This document shows, piece by piece, positions 17,049 through 25,068 of a stretch of 64,000 bases of DNA. The translations under genes and the position numbers were made by a program. The DNA is taken from the NCBI RefSeq assembly GCF_004514475.2, contig NZ_MYFO02000005.1, forward strand, positions 1-64,000. Direction: 5' to 3'. The stretch's first letter is position 1. Each line of letters begins with the position of its first letter. The DNA comes from Paenibacillus athensensis (GTDB lineage: Bacteria; Bacillota; Bacilli; Paenibacillales; NBRC-103111). A model generated the notes under the pieces. It was not told the DNA's origin, searched no databases, and saw only the letters and a program-made list of their open reading frames with translations.

Positions 17049-17411
17049 ATGCATTTTCTTGGACATTTGGTCAGGTTTATCGTATCCGCAGTGGTGTTGA
17101 TGGTGGTGGGTTGGCTGGTGCCGGGCTTTAGCGTCGGCGGGTTCTGGAGCGCCTTTTTCCTCGCTCTGGTCATCGCTTTGGCCGCTTGGGTCATCGAAGG
17201 GGTATTCGGCAAACGAATCACTCCGTTCGGTCGGGGAATCGTCGGATTTATCGTCAGCGCGCTCGTCATCTGGGGCTCGCAATTTGTAGTCTCCGGCGTG
17301 TCCAGCAGCCTGATTGGCGCCGTGCTTGCCGCCTTGGTGATCGGGATTATCGACCTGTTTATTCCAGTCAGCACGCCGTTCGAACACGGCTTGACCGGCA
17401 GGGAAGATTAA
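17049..17411 (+). CDS. Holin-4/YvlD-like small membrane protein
   Basis: This 120-residue protein has four hydrophobic segments and the motif VGWLVPGFSVGGFWSAF typical of the phage-holin-4 superfamily/YvlD-like proteins, which are usually chromosomal and not true holins. The start is ATG 17049, 8 bases after AAGGAGG (17034-17040); an upstream in-frame extension has no site. It stands alone with its own terminator, divergent from mutS2. YvlD-type genes are often under envelope-stress control, which would suit the pspA neighbourhood; this is inference. Confidence 0.8.
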   Translation: MHFLGHLVRFIVSAVVLMVVGWLVPGFSVGGFWSAFFLALVIALAAWVIEGVFGKRITPFGRGIVGFIVSALVIWGSQFVVSGVSSSLIGAVLAALVIGIIDLFIPVSTPFEHGLTGRED

Positions 17412-17443
17412 CCGATTATTGCCGAACCGATGAGCTTCATCCA

Positions 17444-17485
17444 AAAAGGCCGGTCTGCAGCGGTTATCCGCCGGGCCGGTCTTTT
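17444..17485 (+). terminator. Terminator of the YvlD-like gene
   Basis: AAAAGGCCGG (17444-17453) pairs with CCGGTCTTTT (17476-17485) over 10 pairs with one G-U; the right arm runs into a T tract. Confidence 0.7.
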
Positions 17486-17676
17486 ACGTGCTGCGAGCCT
17501 TCCCTAGCAGAAAATCAGGCCGTACTCTGTGATTTATATCACACTGCAGCCAAAAATGCTGAATATTGACTACGTTCTTTCACTTGTTTGACACTGCATT
17601 TCTATAAAACTTGCGATACAATAGCTACAAAGAGTCATTTCTTTTAAAATGAACTCGATAATGGAGGGGTTTACAA

Positions 17677-18063
17677 ATGAAAAAAATTCTCGTACTCGCT
17701 GTACTGGGAGCCGCTTTGGTAGCGTCTCTGACTGCTTGCGGCGGCGCTAAAGAAACTTCCGGAGCAGCAGCCACAGCAGATGCGGGCGCAGCTTCCGGCG
17801 CACAAGAAATCACGATCAAAGCAACCAATTTCCAATTTGACCAAAAAGAATATCACGTGAAAAAAGGCCAGCCGGTCAAATTGACATTGTCCATCTCCCA
17901 AGGCATGCACGGCGTTGCGATTAAAGATCTGGACGTCAAGCTGGAGGGCAATCACAAATCCGTCACGTTTACACCGGACAAGGCAGGAACATTCCCGCTG
18001 GAATGCTCGATCATGTGCGGTACGGGCCACGGCGATATGAAAGCGGCGCTGGTCGTCGAATAA
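17677..18063 (+). CDS. Cupredoxin lipoprotein with a complete CuA-type copper site
   Basis: This 128-residue protein has a lipobox LTAC (Cys21), a Gly/Ala/Ser linker to about residue 43, and a cupredoxin barrel. The ligands His78 (GMHG), Cys110, Cys114, His118 and Met121 (ECSIMCGTGHGDM) reproduce the C-x3-C-x3-H-x2-M spacing and upstream His of cytochrome-oxidase subunit II CuA. Ile112 sits at the backbone-ligand position. There is no membrane anchor beyond the lipid and no oxidase gene nearby, so it may be a stand-alone copper carrier or electron-transfer protein on the outer face of the membrane. The start follows a GGAGGGG site. Confidence 0.85.
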   Translation: MKKILVLAVLGAALVASLTACGGAKETSGAAATADAGAASGAQEITIKATNFQFDQKEYHVKKGQPVKLTLSISQGMHGVAIKDLDVKLEGNHKSVTFTPDKAGTFPLECSIMCGTGHGDMKAALVVE

Positions 18064-18090
18064 TTAAAACCTCTGCATCCCACAAAAAGC

Positions 18091-18137
18091 AAAGCGGAAC
18101 TAAGTGCCTGATCGCAGGTACGAAGTTCCGCTTTTTT
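18091..18137. terminator. Bidirectional terminator between the cupredoxin and cvpA genes
   Basis: AAAGCGGAACT (18091-18101) and AGTTCCGCTTT (18124-18134) form a perfect 11-bp stem flanked by T and A tracts, serving the two convergent genes. Confidence 0.92.
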
Positions 18138-18138
18138 A

Positions 18139-18705
18139 TCAGATCGACTTGATCGTGGTCGAGCCTTCCTTCCACAGCTCCTGCAGCTTGCCAGCTACAG
18201 CGGGAAAGCCGTCGATGCAATAGGGGGCGAGTTGCGAGCCGCTGAGCAGCCTTTGCACCGAATCCGCCGGCCAAATCGTCATCACGTTGACGGCGATGAC
18301 AAGAATTAACAGCGCCTCGACCAAGCCGAGCAGCGCGCCGCTCCAACGGTTGAGAAAATTCAGTCCAGGCGCCTTGGCGATCAGATGCAGCACCTTGCCT
18401 GCCACAGTCAAACCAAGCTTGACCACAAAAAATAACAACGCAAACGCAAGCGCATTAAACACATACGTATCCAGATGCAGACCCTTGACCACAAATTCGT
18501 ATTTGGCATAGCTTTCAAAAACCGAAACCGGGAAAAGCTGACTCAAAATCGGCGCGAGATCGCGATAGAGCCAGAAAGCAACAAGATAAGCCAGCAGGAA
18601 GCCTGAGAGCGAAATGATTTGCGCGATGAAGCCGCGCCGGTATCCGATAATCAGGGCCAATGCGAGCAGCGCCAGCATGACCATATCCAGTCCGTTCAAC
18701 GTCAC
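18139..18705 (-). CDS. CvpA-family membrane protein
   Basis: This 188-residue protein has four to five membrane segments and begins LNGLDMVMLALLALALIIGYRRGF, the typical CvpA N-terminus with the GYRRGF turn. In Bacillus the homologue (YshB) lies next to zapA (yshA), and here too it directly follows the ZapA-type gene with a 2-base gap, which supports co-transcription. The molecular role of CvpA proteins is not settled (colicin V production, envelope homeostasis). Confidence 0.88.
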   Translation of the reverse strand: MTLNGLDMVMLALLALALIIGYRRGFIAQIISLSGFLLAYLVAFWLYRDLAPILSQLFPVSVFESYAKYEFVVKGLHLDTYVFNALAFALLFFVVKLGLTVAGKVLHLIAKAPGLNFLNRWSGALLGLVEALLILVIAVNVMTIWPADSVQRLLSGSQLAPYCIDGFPAVAGKLQELWKEGSTTIKSI

Positions 18706-18707
18706 CG

Positions 18708-21020
18708 CTACCTGCCCGGCCCGTCTGCTTCAACCAGTTGAATCCACTCGTTGTACTCGGCTTGCAGCTTGGCGTATTCCTCGCGAAGCTCCTGATGCTC
18801 TTCCTGCACGCGGGCCAGCTCGCGTTGCAGCGCTTCATCCTGCAAAATTTGCTGCAGCAGCTCTTCTTTTTCCGTGCGGGCGTGCTCTTGCCATTCCTCT
18901 TTTTCTTCCAGATGCTTGTACTCCAGCTCGTCTTTTTCGGAACGATGCCGCTCGACCAGCGCCTGCTGCTCCACTTGGTATTGCTGGATCAAGAGCTCGC
19001 GGTCTTGCTGCTGCTTTTTGAGAACGGTTTGCATCTGCTCCTGGTACTGCAGGCGCAGTACTTCGATACGGCGCTCCAGCTCCTGCTCCAGCGCAACCTT
19101 TTGCTGCTCCAGTTGGGCCTGCAGCGCCTCGTTCACACCAACCATCTGCTCGGCGGCTTGCGCCTGCCGGCGTTGAGCGACTTCACGCTCTTGCTCGGCC
19201 TGCGTCCGCTGGCGAATCGCAGCTTCACGCTCCTGGGCGGCTTGCTCCCACCGGCGCAGCGCAGCGTCGCGTTCCTGCTCCGCTTGCTCGCGGCCACGTA
19301 CCGCCGCATCACGCTCTTGCTCCATGCGCACTGTCGCTTGCTTGGCTGCTTCGCGTTCTTCCTCCACACGCGCTGCTGCCTGCTTCGCTGCTTCAAGCTT
19401 CTGCTCTGCCCGCGCTACCGCCTGCTTCGCCTCTTCACGCTCCTGCTCCGCCAGCGTTACCGCCTGCTTCGCCGCTTCGCGCTCCTGCTCCGCCTGCGCT
19501 GCTGCTCGCTTCGCCTCTTCGCGCTCCTGCTCTGCCAGCATTACCGCCTGCTTCGCCTCTTCACGCTTCTGCTCCGCCTGCGCCGCCGCTCGCTTCGCGT
19601 CTTCGCGGTCTCGGACCGCAGCTTCGCGTTCCTCTTCCGCTTGCTCGCGCCCGCGTACTGCTGCTTCCCATTCCTGTTCGGCTAACGCCGCAGCAGCTCG
19701 CTGCTGCTCCAGCTCCTCTGTACGCTCCACCAGCACCACTTGCTGCGCATCATGCTCGGCTTTCAACTCACCCAGTAGTTGCTCCGCCTGCTCGCGGCCA
19801 CGCATCGCTGCTTCCCACTCCTGCTCCGCCTGCGCTGCTGCTCGTTTCGCCTCTTCGCGCTCCTGCTCCGCCTGCGCCGCCTCTCGCTTCGCTTCTTCGC
19901 GGTCTCGGACCGCCTGCGCTGCCGCCTGCTTCGCCTCTTCACGCTCCTGCTCCGCCTGCGCCGCCTCTCGCTTCGCTTCTTCGCGCTTCTGCTCCGCCTG
20001 CGCCACCGCCTGCTTCGCCTCTTCGCGCTCCTGCTCCGCCTGCGCTGCCGCACGCTTCGCCTCTTCGCGCTCCTGCTCCGCCTGCGCTGCCGCTCGCTTC
20101 GCCTCTTCACGCTCCTGCTCCGCCTGCGCCACCGCTCGCTTCGCCTCTTCACGCTCCTGCTCTGCCCGCGCCGCCGCACGCTTCGCTTCTTCGCGGTCTC
20201 GGACCGCCGCTTCGCGTTCCTCTTCCGCTTGCTCGCGCCCGCGTACTGCTGCTTCCCATTCCTGTTCGGCTAACGCCGCAGCAGCTCGCTGCTGCTCCAA
20301 CTCCTCTGTACGCTCCACCAGCACCATTTGCTGCGCTTCATGCTCGGCTTTCAACTCACCCAGTAGTTGCTCCGCCTGTTCGCGACCACGCATCGCTGCT
20401 TCCCGCTCCTGCTCCGCCCGCGCTGCCGCCTGCTTCGCCTCTTCGCGCTCCTGCTCCACCTGCGCTGCCGCCTGCTTCGCCTCTTCACGCTCCTGCTCCG
20501 CTCGCACCGCCGCACGTTTCGCCTCTTCCCGCTCCTGCTCCGCCCGCGCTGCTGCCTGCATCGCCTCTTCCCGCTCCTGCTCTGCCCGTACCGCCGCACG
20601 TTTCGCCTCTTCGCGCTCCTGCTCCGCCTGCGCCGCAGTGGCCCGCAGCTGCTCCAGCTCGGCCGTACGCTCGCCGAGCACCGCTTGCTGCGCTTCATGC
20701 TCCGCCTTCAGCTCACTCATCGCCTGCTGCAGCACGGCGTAGTCCGCCAGCGCCGCTTCCTGACGCTGCAGCTCTGCCTTCATCTGCTCCATCGCCGTGT
20801 TGCTGCGGAAGCACTCGTCGGCCATATTGACTGCCGACAGCACGGCAATCCGCTGCGAATCGAGCCGCGGATAGCTTTTGGCAATGGTAAACATCTGTTC
20901 ATTCACATAATCGGCTACACGCTTGGTGTACCCGATAGTCGCGCCTTTTCCGGCGACAAGCTTATATTGACTTCCATATATGTCAACGACAACTTTCGTT
21001 TTTTCGTGTTCGCTGCTCAC
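18708..21020 (-). CDS. zapA: ZapA domain fused to a giant repetitive coiled coil (770 aa)
   Basis: Residues 1-85 are a ZapA domain (VVVDIYGSQYKLVAG, RVADYVNEQM, IAVLSAVNMADE), the FtsZ-bundling cell-division protein that is normally 85-150 residues long. About 680 residues follow, almost wholly helical. From about 130 to 560 they are built on a 14-residue (two-heptad) unit of the type AEQEREEAKRAAAQ, repeated some 30 times with variations. A larger block (residues 204-281, with QLLGELKAEHEAQQ) is repeated at 400-477, offset by exactly 196 residues (14 x 14). The last 140 residues are a non-repetitive coiled coil. The start is GTG with GGGAGG upstream. The genomic position upstream of cvpA and downstream of pheT matches zapA. 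The domain call is firm; the role of the extension is unknown. Confidence 0.88.
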   Translation of the reverse strand: MSSEHEKTKVVVDIYGSQYKLVAGKGATIGYTKRVADYVNEQMFTIAKSYPRLDSQRIAVLSAVNMADECFRSNTAMEQMKAELQRQEAALADYAVLQQAMSELKAEHEAQQAVLGERTAELEQLRATAAQAEQEREEAKRAAVRAEQEREEAMQAAARAEQEREEAKRAAVRAEQEREEAKQAAAQVEQEREEAKQAAARAEQEREAAMRGREQAEQLLGELKAEHEAQQMVLVERTEELEQQRAAAALAEQEWEAAVRGREQAEEEREAAVRDREEAKRAAARAEQEREEAKRAVAQAEQEREEAKRAAAQAEQEREEAKRAAAQAEQEREEAKQAVAQAEQKREEAKREAAQAEQEREEAKQAAAQAVRDREEAKREAAQAEQEREEAKRAAAQAEQEWEAAMRGREQAEQLLGELKAEHDAQQVVLVERTEELEQQRAAAALAEQEWEAAVRGREQAEEEREAAVRDREDAKRAAAQAEQKREEAKQAVMLAEQEREEAKRAAAQAEQEREAAKQAVTLAEQEREEAKQAVARAEQKLEAAKQAAARVEEEREAAKQATVRMEQERDAAVRGREQAEQERDAALRRWEQAAQEREAAIRQRTQAEQEREVAQRRQAQAAEQMVGVNEALQAQLEQQKVALEQELERRIEVLRLQYQEQMQTVLKKQQQDRELLIQQYQVEQQALVERHRSEKDELEYKHLEEKEEWQEHARTEKEELLQQILQDEALQRELARVQEEHQELREEYAKLQAEYNEWIQLVEADGPGR
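19343..20633 (-). repeat. 42-bp tandem repeat array inside the zapA fusion
   Basis: The coding DNA for the coiled coil is an array of 42-bp units (14 codons), strongly conserved at DNA level (GCTCCTGCTCCGCCTGCGC on the plus strand recurs). Blocks 19590-19823 and 20178-20411 are near-identical copies 588 bp apart (14 units), which indicates a segmental duplication in register. Such arrays change length by slippage and recombination while staying in frame. Confidence 0.85.
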
Positions 21021-21041
21021 GTGGGGTTCCTCCCTCAGATG

Positions 21042-21083
21042 AAAAGGCTGGTCCTATCGAAACTAAATTCGATAAGACCAGCC
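21042..21083 (-). terminator. Terminator of pheST
   Basis: GGCTGGTCCTATCGA (21046-21060) and TCGATAAGACCAGCC (21069-21083) form a 15-pair stem with one G-U, followed on the minus strand by TTTTC. It separates pheT from the ZapA fusion gene. Confidence 0.9.
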
Positions 21084-21114
21084 TTGATTCCTGCTGCATA
21101 TTCACGAAAATGCG

Positions 21115-23556
21115 CTATTTTCTCAGCTCTGCCGCGTATTTGCCAGCCAGCTCGGATACAACGTTCGCGTGCAGCGCAGTCACTTCCTCATCCTGCAGCG
21201 TACGGTCGGCATGACGGTAGATCAGCGCAAACGCGACGCTTTTTTTGCTAGCGCCCAGACGCTCCCCGGTGTAGATGTCAAATACCTGAATGGACTCCAG
21301 CAAGTCGCCGGCCACCTCGCGGATCGACTGCTCCATCGCCCCAACCGGCACGGCGGCGTCCACAACTACAGCCAAATCGCGACCAATCGCCGGGTAACGC
21401 GGCAGCAGCTTGTAAGCAATGGCCCCGCTCGATGCTGCAATCAGCGGCTCCAGCTCCACTTCCAGCACATACGTGTCCTCCAGATCGCGAGCCTGCTGCA
21501 GCGCGGGATGCAGCTGCCCCACCCGGCCAATCACCGGCCCGTTCAGGAACAGCTCGGCCGTGCGGCCCGGATGGAAGCTTTGCGGCGTACCGGCCGCATA
21601 TTCCAGACCTTCAATGCCCAAATAGCCGATTAAACGCTCAAAAATCCCCTTCAGGTCGAAAAAGTCGACGTTTTCGGCCTTTTGCGCCCAAGAAGCTTGG
21701 CGGCGTTTGCCCGTCAGCACAATCGACAGCAGCAGCTTTTCCTGCGGCAGCGTCGTAATTTGCGCTTCGTCCGTCACAAACACCTTGCCCGTTTCAAAAA
21801 TCGCCACGTCGTCGTTATTGCGGTTGCGGTTGTAGCTAACGACCTCCAGCAAATGCGGCACCAGACTCGTGCGCAGCGTCGCCCGATCCTCGCTCATCGG
21901 CATCGCCAGCGCAATCGGTTTGGCTTCAGGGTACAAGCCCGGGAAGCCCGCCGTTTGATCCGGATGGGTAAACGAATACGTAATCACTTCATGCAAGCCG
22001 CTTTGCGTCAAAATATTGCGCACAATACGGCGCACGGCCTGCTCCTTGGTCAGCGAGCCTGGCGTCGTCACCCCGGTCATCAGCGTCGTCGGAATGTTGT
22101 CATACCCGTACAGGCGGGCCACTTCCTCGATCAAATCGACATCGCGGGAAATGTCGCCGCGGCGGCTTGGCACGTGCACGACCAAGCGGTTGTCGTCTTC
22201 CTTCACATAAGCAAAATGCAAACGGTCAAAAATCGCAATGACCTCGTCCAGCGTCAGCTCCGTGCCCAGATATCCGTTGATGCGGGCCAGCGACAGCGCG
22301 ATGCGCGTCGACTTGGGATCGGCTGTAGCCGATTCGACGATACCCTCGGCAACCTGGCCTCCCGCCAGCTCAGCCATCAGCGCCGCGGCGCGGTTCAACG
22401 CCGGAAGCACCGCTTCGGGATTGACCTCCTTCTCAAAGCGCAGGCTCGCTTCCGAGCGCAGTCCGAGCTGGCGCGACGTTTTGCGGACCGAGCTGCCGGC
22501 AAAACGCGCCGATTCCAGCAAAATCCGTGTCGTGCCTTCCGTCACCTCGGAATTTTCCCCGCCCATCACCCCGGCCAGCGCTACAGGCTTCACACCGTCG
22601 GTGATCAGCAGCATGTGCGGCTCCAAGGTGCGCTCGACGCCGTCAAGCGTCACCAGCTTCTCACCGGCGGCAGCAAGACGCACGTCGATGCGGCCGTTAT
22701 CCAGCTTGTCGGCGTCAAACGCATGCAGCGGCTGCCCGTATTCCAGCATCACGTAGTTCGTGATGTCTACAATGTTATTGATCGGGCGGATACCCGCCGC
22801 CATCAAACGGTTTTGCAGCCACAACGGCGAAGGGGCCAGACGTACGCCTTCAATCAGCCGCGCTGCATAATGCGTACACTGCTCAGCCGCCGTAATGCCT
22901 ACGCCGATGCGCTCTGCCGCCAGTACGCCGGACGAACCCGCAGCCGCGAGCGCGCCCTCTGCGTCCGGCAGCTTGACGCCGCGACCGAGAATCGCCGCAA
23001 TTTCGTAGGCTGCTCCCAGCATGCTCAGACAGTCCGAACGGTTCGGCGTCAGATCCAGCTCCAGCACCTTGTCGTCAATCGCCAATACGTCAAGAATCGA
23101 GCTGCCCACCGTCGTATCCGCAGGCAGCACCAGAATGCCCTCCTGAATTTCCTTGGGCAGCAGCTTGTCGTTGAGGCCCAGCTCCTTGGCCGAGCAGATC
23201 ATGCCCTGCGATTCTACGCCGCGCAGCTTGGCGCGTTTGATGCGCAGGTCGCCCGGCAGCACGGCGCCAACGACGGCGACCGGAACCTTTTGGCCGGCAT
23301 CGATATTTTTCGCTCCACACACGATTTGCAGGTCTTCGCCTTGGCCAACGTCGACGACGCACACGCTCAGCTTATCGGCGTCCGGGTGCTTTTCGCGGGA
23401 TTTGACATAGCCGACAACAACGTCGGTTACTCCTTTATTGCGGTCTTCGACAATATCGACCTCGATGCCGCTGCGCGTCAGCTTTTCCGCCAGTTCTTCA
23501 GCCGTAAAGCCGTTTACGTCCACATACTCCGACAACCATCTATAGGATACTTTCAT
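21115..23556 (-). CDS. pheT: Phenylalanyl-tRNA synthetase beta subunit
   Basis: This 813-residue protein has the full bacterial PheT layout: N-terminal domain with an EMAP-II-like tRNA-binding fold (KHPDADKLSVCVVDVG, residues 40-150), B3/B4 editing domain, B5 domain (LTPNRSDCLSMLG precedes it), the catalytic-like core, and the C-terminal FDX-ACB anticodon-binding domain (LPRYPAIGRDLAVVV, about 720-813). It forms the alpha2-beta2 enzyme with PheS. The ribosome site is GGAGGAG, 8 bases before ATG. It follows pheS by 27 bases and shares the T-box leader. Confidence 0.97.
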   Translation of the reverse strand: MKVSYRWLSEYVDVNGFTAEELAEKLTRSGIEVDIVEDRNKGVTDVVVGYVKSREKHPDADKLSVCVVDVGQGEDLQIVCGAKNIDAGQKVPVAVVGAVLPGDLRIKRAKLRGVESQGMICSAKELGLNDKLLPKEIQEGILVLPADTTVGSSILDVLAIDDKVLELDLTPNRSDCLSMLGAAYEIAAILGRGVKLPDAEGALAAAGSSGVLAAERIGVGITAAEQCTHYAARLIEGVRLAPSPLWLQNRLMAAGIRPINNIVDITNYVMLEYGQPLHAFDADKLDNGRIDVRLAAAGEKLVTLDGVERTLEPHMLLITDGVKPVALAGVMGGENSEVTEGTTRILLESARFAGSSVRKTSRQLGLRSEASLRFEKEVNPEAVLPALNRAAALMAELAGGQVAEGIVESATADPKSTRIALSLARINGYLGTELTLDEVIAIFDRLHFAYVKEDDNRLVVHVPSRRGDISRDVDLIEEVARLYGYDNIPTTLMTGVTTPGSLTKEQAVRRIVRNILTQSGLHEVITYSFTHPDQTAGFPGLYPEAKPIALAMPMSEDRATLRTSLVPHLLEVVSYNRNRNNDDVAIFETGKVFVTDEAQITTLPQEKLLLSIVLTGKRRQASWAQKAENVDFFDLKGIFERLIGYLGIEGLEYAAGTPQSFHPGRTAELFLNGPVIGRVGQLHPALQQARDLEDTYVLEVELEPLIAASSGAIAYKLLPRYPAIGRDLAVVVDAAVPVGAMEQSIREVAGDLLESIQVFDIYTGERLGASKKSVAFALIYRHADRTLQDEEVTALHANVVSELAGKYAAELRK

Positions 23557-23583
23557 CGTTTCACTCCTCCGCTCTTTTGACCG

Positions 23584-24618
23584 CTATACGTGCAGGAACT
23601 GCTTCAGGAACCGCAGGTCGTTCGTATAGAAATGACGTATGTCTTCAATGCCGTATTTGATCAGCGCAATCCGCTCGGGCCCCATGCCGAAGGCAAAGCC
23701 GCTGTATTCGTTCGGGTCGTAGCCGGACATTTCCAGCACGCGCGGATGCACCATGCCGGAGCCGAGAATTTCGATCCAGCCCGTATGCTTGCACGTCCGG
23801 CAGCCGTTGCCGCCACACATCATGCACGACACGTCAACCTCGGCGCTAGGCTCAGTGAAAGGGAAAAAGCTCGGACGCAGACGGATTTCGGCGTCTGGGC
23901 CGTACAGCTCGCGCACGAATTGCAGCAGCGTGCCTTTGAGGTCGCTCATCCGAATATTGCGGTCGATGACCAAACCTTCGATTTGCGTAAATTGATGCGA
24001 ATGCGTCGCATCGTCGTCGTCGCGGCGGTACACCTTGCCGGGGGATAAAATTTTGATCGGCGCCTTGCCCTTGCTCGCTTCCATCGTCCGCACCTGCACC
24101 GGGGACGTATGCGTGCGCATCAGAATCTCATCGGTAATGTAAAATGAATCCTGCATATCGCGCGCCGGGTGATCCTTGGGCAAATTCAGCGCCTCAAAGT
24201 TATAGTAATCCCGCTCCACCTCGGGTCCTTCAACAATCGTAAAGCCCATGCCGAGAAAAATATCCTCGATCTGCTGCACGACCTTATTGATCGCATGGAC
24301 CGCGCCTTGCGGCGAAGGTCGTCCTGGCAGCGTCACGTCAATCGTTTCCGCCCGCAGTCGGTTCTCCGTTTCCTGCTGCTGATAAGCAGCCTGCTTTGCT
24401 TCAATCACCTCTTCAATCGCCGCGCGCACGTCGTTGGCGACTTGGCCGATCACCGGACGCTCCTCGGCGCTCAGCGCGCCCATGCCGCGCAAAATCTCCG
24501 TCAGCGGACCTTTTTTACCCAAATACTTGATTCTCAGCTCGTTAAGCTCCTGTTGGCTTTGCACGCCGCCCAGCTCCTGTAGCGCCTCCACCTTCAACGC
24601 TTCCAAACGCTCTTTCAT
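23584..24618 (-). CDS. pheS: Phenylalanyl-tRNA synthetase alpha subunit
   Basis: This 344-residue class II catalytic subunit starts at ATG 24618 ([16 protein letters not shown]) behind AGGAGGGG; an upstream extension would run into the T-box terminator. An N-terminal coiled-coil tRNA-binding arm (1-90) is followed by the catalytic core with class II motif 2 ([21 protein letters not shown]), the zinc-like [12 protein letters not shown] segment seen in many PheS proteins, and motif 3 ([14 protein letters not shown]). It charges tRNA-Phe together with PheT. Expression is controlled by the phenylalanine T-box upstream. Confidence 0.97.
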   Translation of the reverse strand: MKERLEALKVEALQELGGVQSQQELNELRIKYLGKKGPLTEILRGMGALSAEERPVIGQVANDVRAAIEEVIEAKQAAYQQQETENRLRAETIDVTLPGRPSPQGAVHAINKVVQQIEDIFLGMGFTIVEGPEVERDYYNFEALNLPKDHPARDMQDSFYITDEILMRTHTSPVQVRTMEASKGKAPIKILSPGKVYRRDDDDATHSHQFTQIEGLVIDRNIRMSDLKGTLLQFVRELYGPDAEIRLRPSFFPFTEPSAEVDVSCMMCGGNGCRTCKHTGWIEILGSGMVHPRVLEMSGYDPNEYSGFAFGMGPERIALIKYGIEDIRHFYTNDLRFLKQFLHV

Positions 24619-24657
24619 GGATACCCCTCCTGAATCGTAATCTTCGCATATGCACGC

Positions 24658-25003
24658 AAAAAAGGCCTTCTCTCCCAAACAAGGGACGAGAAAGCCGTGG
24701 TACCACCCTAATTAGACTGCCGCTGCAGGCCAAAGCCGATCGGATATCCCGAACGAGCCCGCCGCTTGCTTGGCGCAAGTCTCACTTCATTGCGATAACG
24801 GATATGGAATCCGGTTCCCTCTACTGGAGCCGCTTCGGCGCTACTATTGAAGCAGCGGTCATCGGCCGTTCAAAGGACTGCTCAGGAGCGAACTTCAGCA
24901 GCCTGGTTCCTGGAAGACGGCTCTCAATCTCCGGCCCTCTCTCCCTGTCAGGAAGCACTGCGTACTCTTCTCCGTCAAAGCATTTTGCTTATATGCTAGG
25001 TTT
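24658..25003 (-). promoter_or_regulatory. T-box riboswitch of pheST (specifier UUC)
   Basis: The 5' leader of pheS contains the T-box core AGGGTGGTACCACG (minus strand, about 24695-24710). A terminator follows (GGCTTTCTCGTCCC with GGGAGAGAAGGCC, then TTTTTT at 24663-24658) that competes with the antiterminator. Upstream is a Stem I with the AGTA bulge (GAAGAGTACG) and, on its 3' side, GAAGTTCGCTCCTGAGC. TTC there is the expected Phe specifier codon. Uncharged tRNA-Phe should favour readthrough into pheST. Confidence 0.92.
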
Positions 25004-25010
25004 ACTGTGT

Positions 25011-25039
25011 ATTATAGGCAAGTTGCGGAAAAGATGCAA
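25011..25039 (-). promoter_or_regulatory. Sigma-A promoter of the pheST T-box leader
   Basis: On the minus strand TTGCAT (25039-25034) and TATAAT (25016-25011) are separated by 17 bases. Stem I of the T-box begins about 10-25 bases downstream. Confidence 0.8.
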
Positions 25040-25068
25040 GCGGCTAAGCGCTCCGATTGGGCCACAGT

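Noticed and set aside
19324-20742. 472-codon Ser/Cys/Ala-rich frame opposite the ZapA coiled coil
   Set aside because: Pure mirror of the 42-bp repeats; no ribosome site and no protein-like character.
21682-23580. 632-codon open frame on the plus strand opposite pheT
   Set aside because: It is an antisense shadow of pheT, with Arg/His/Gln-rich sequence dictated by the GC-rich codon use of the real gene and no family resemblance.
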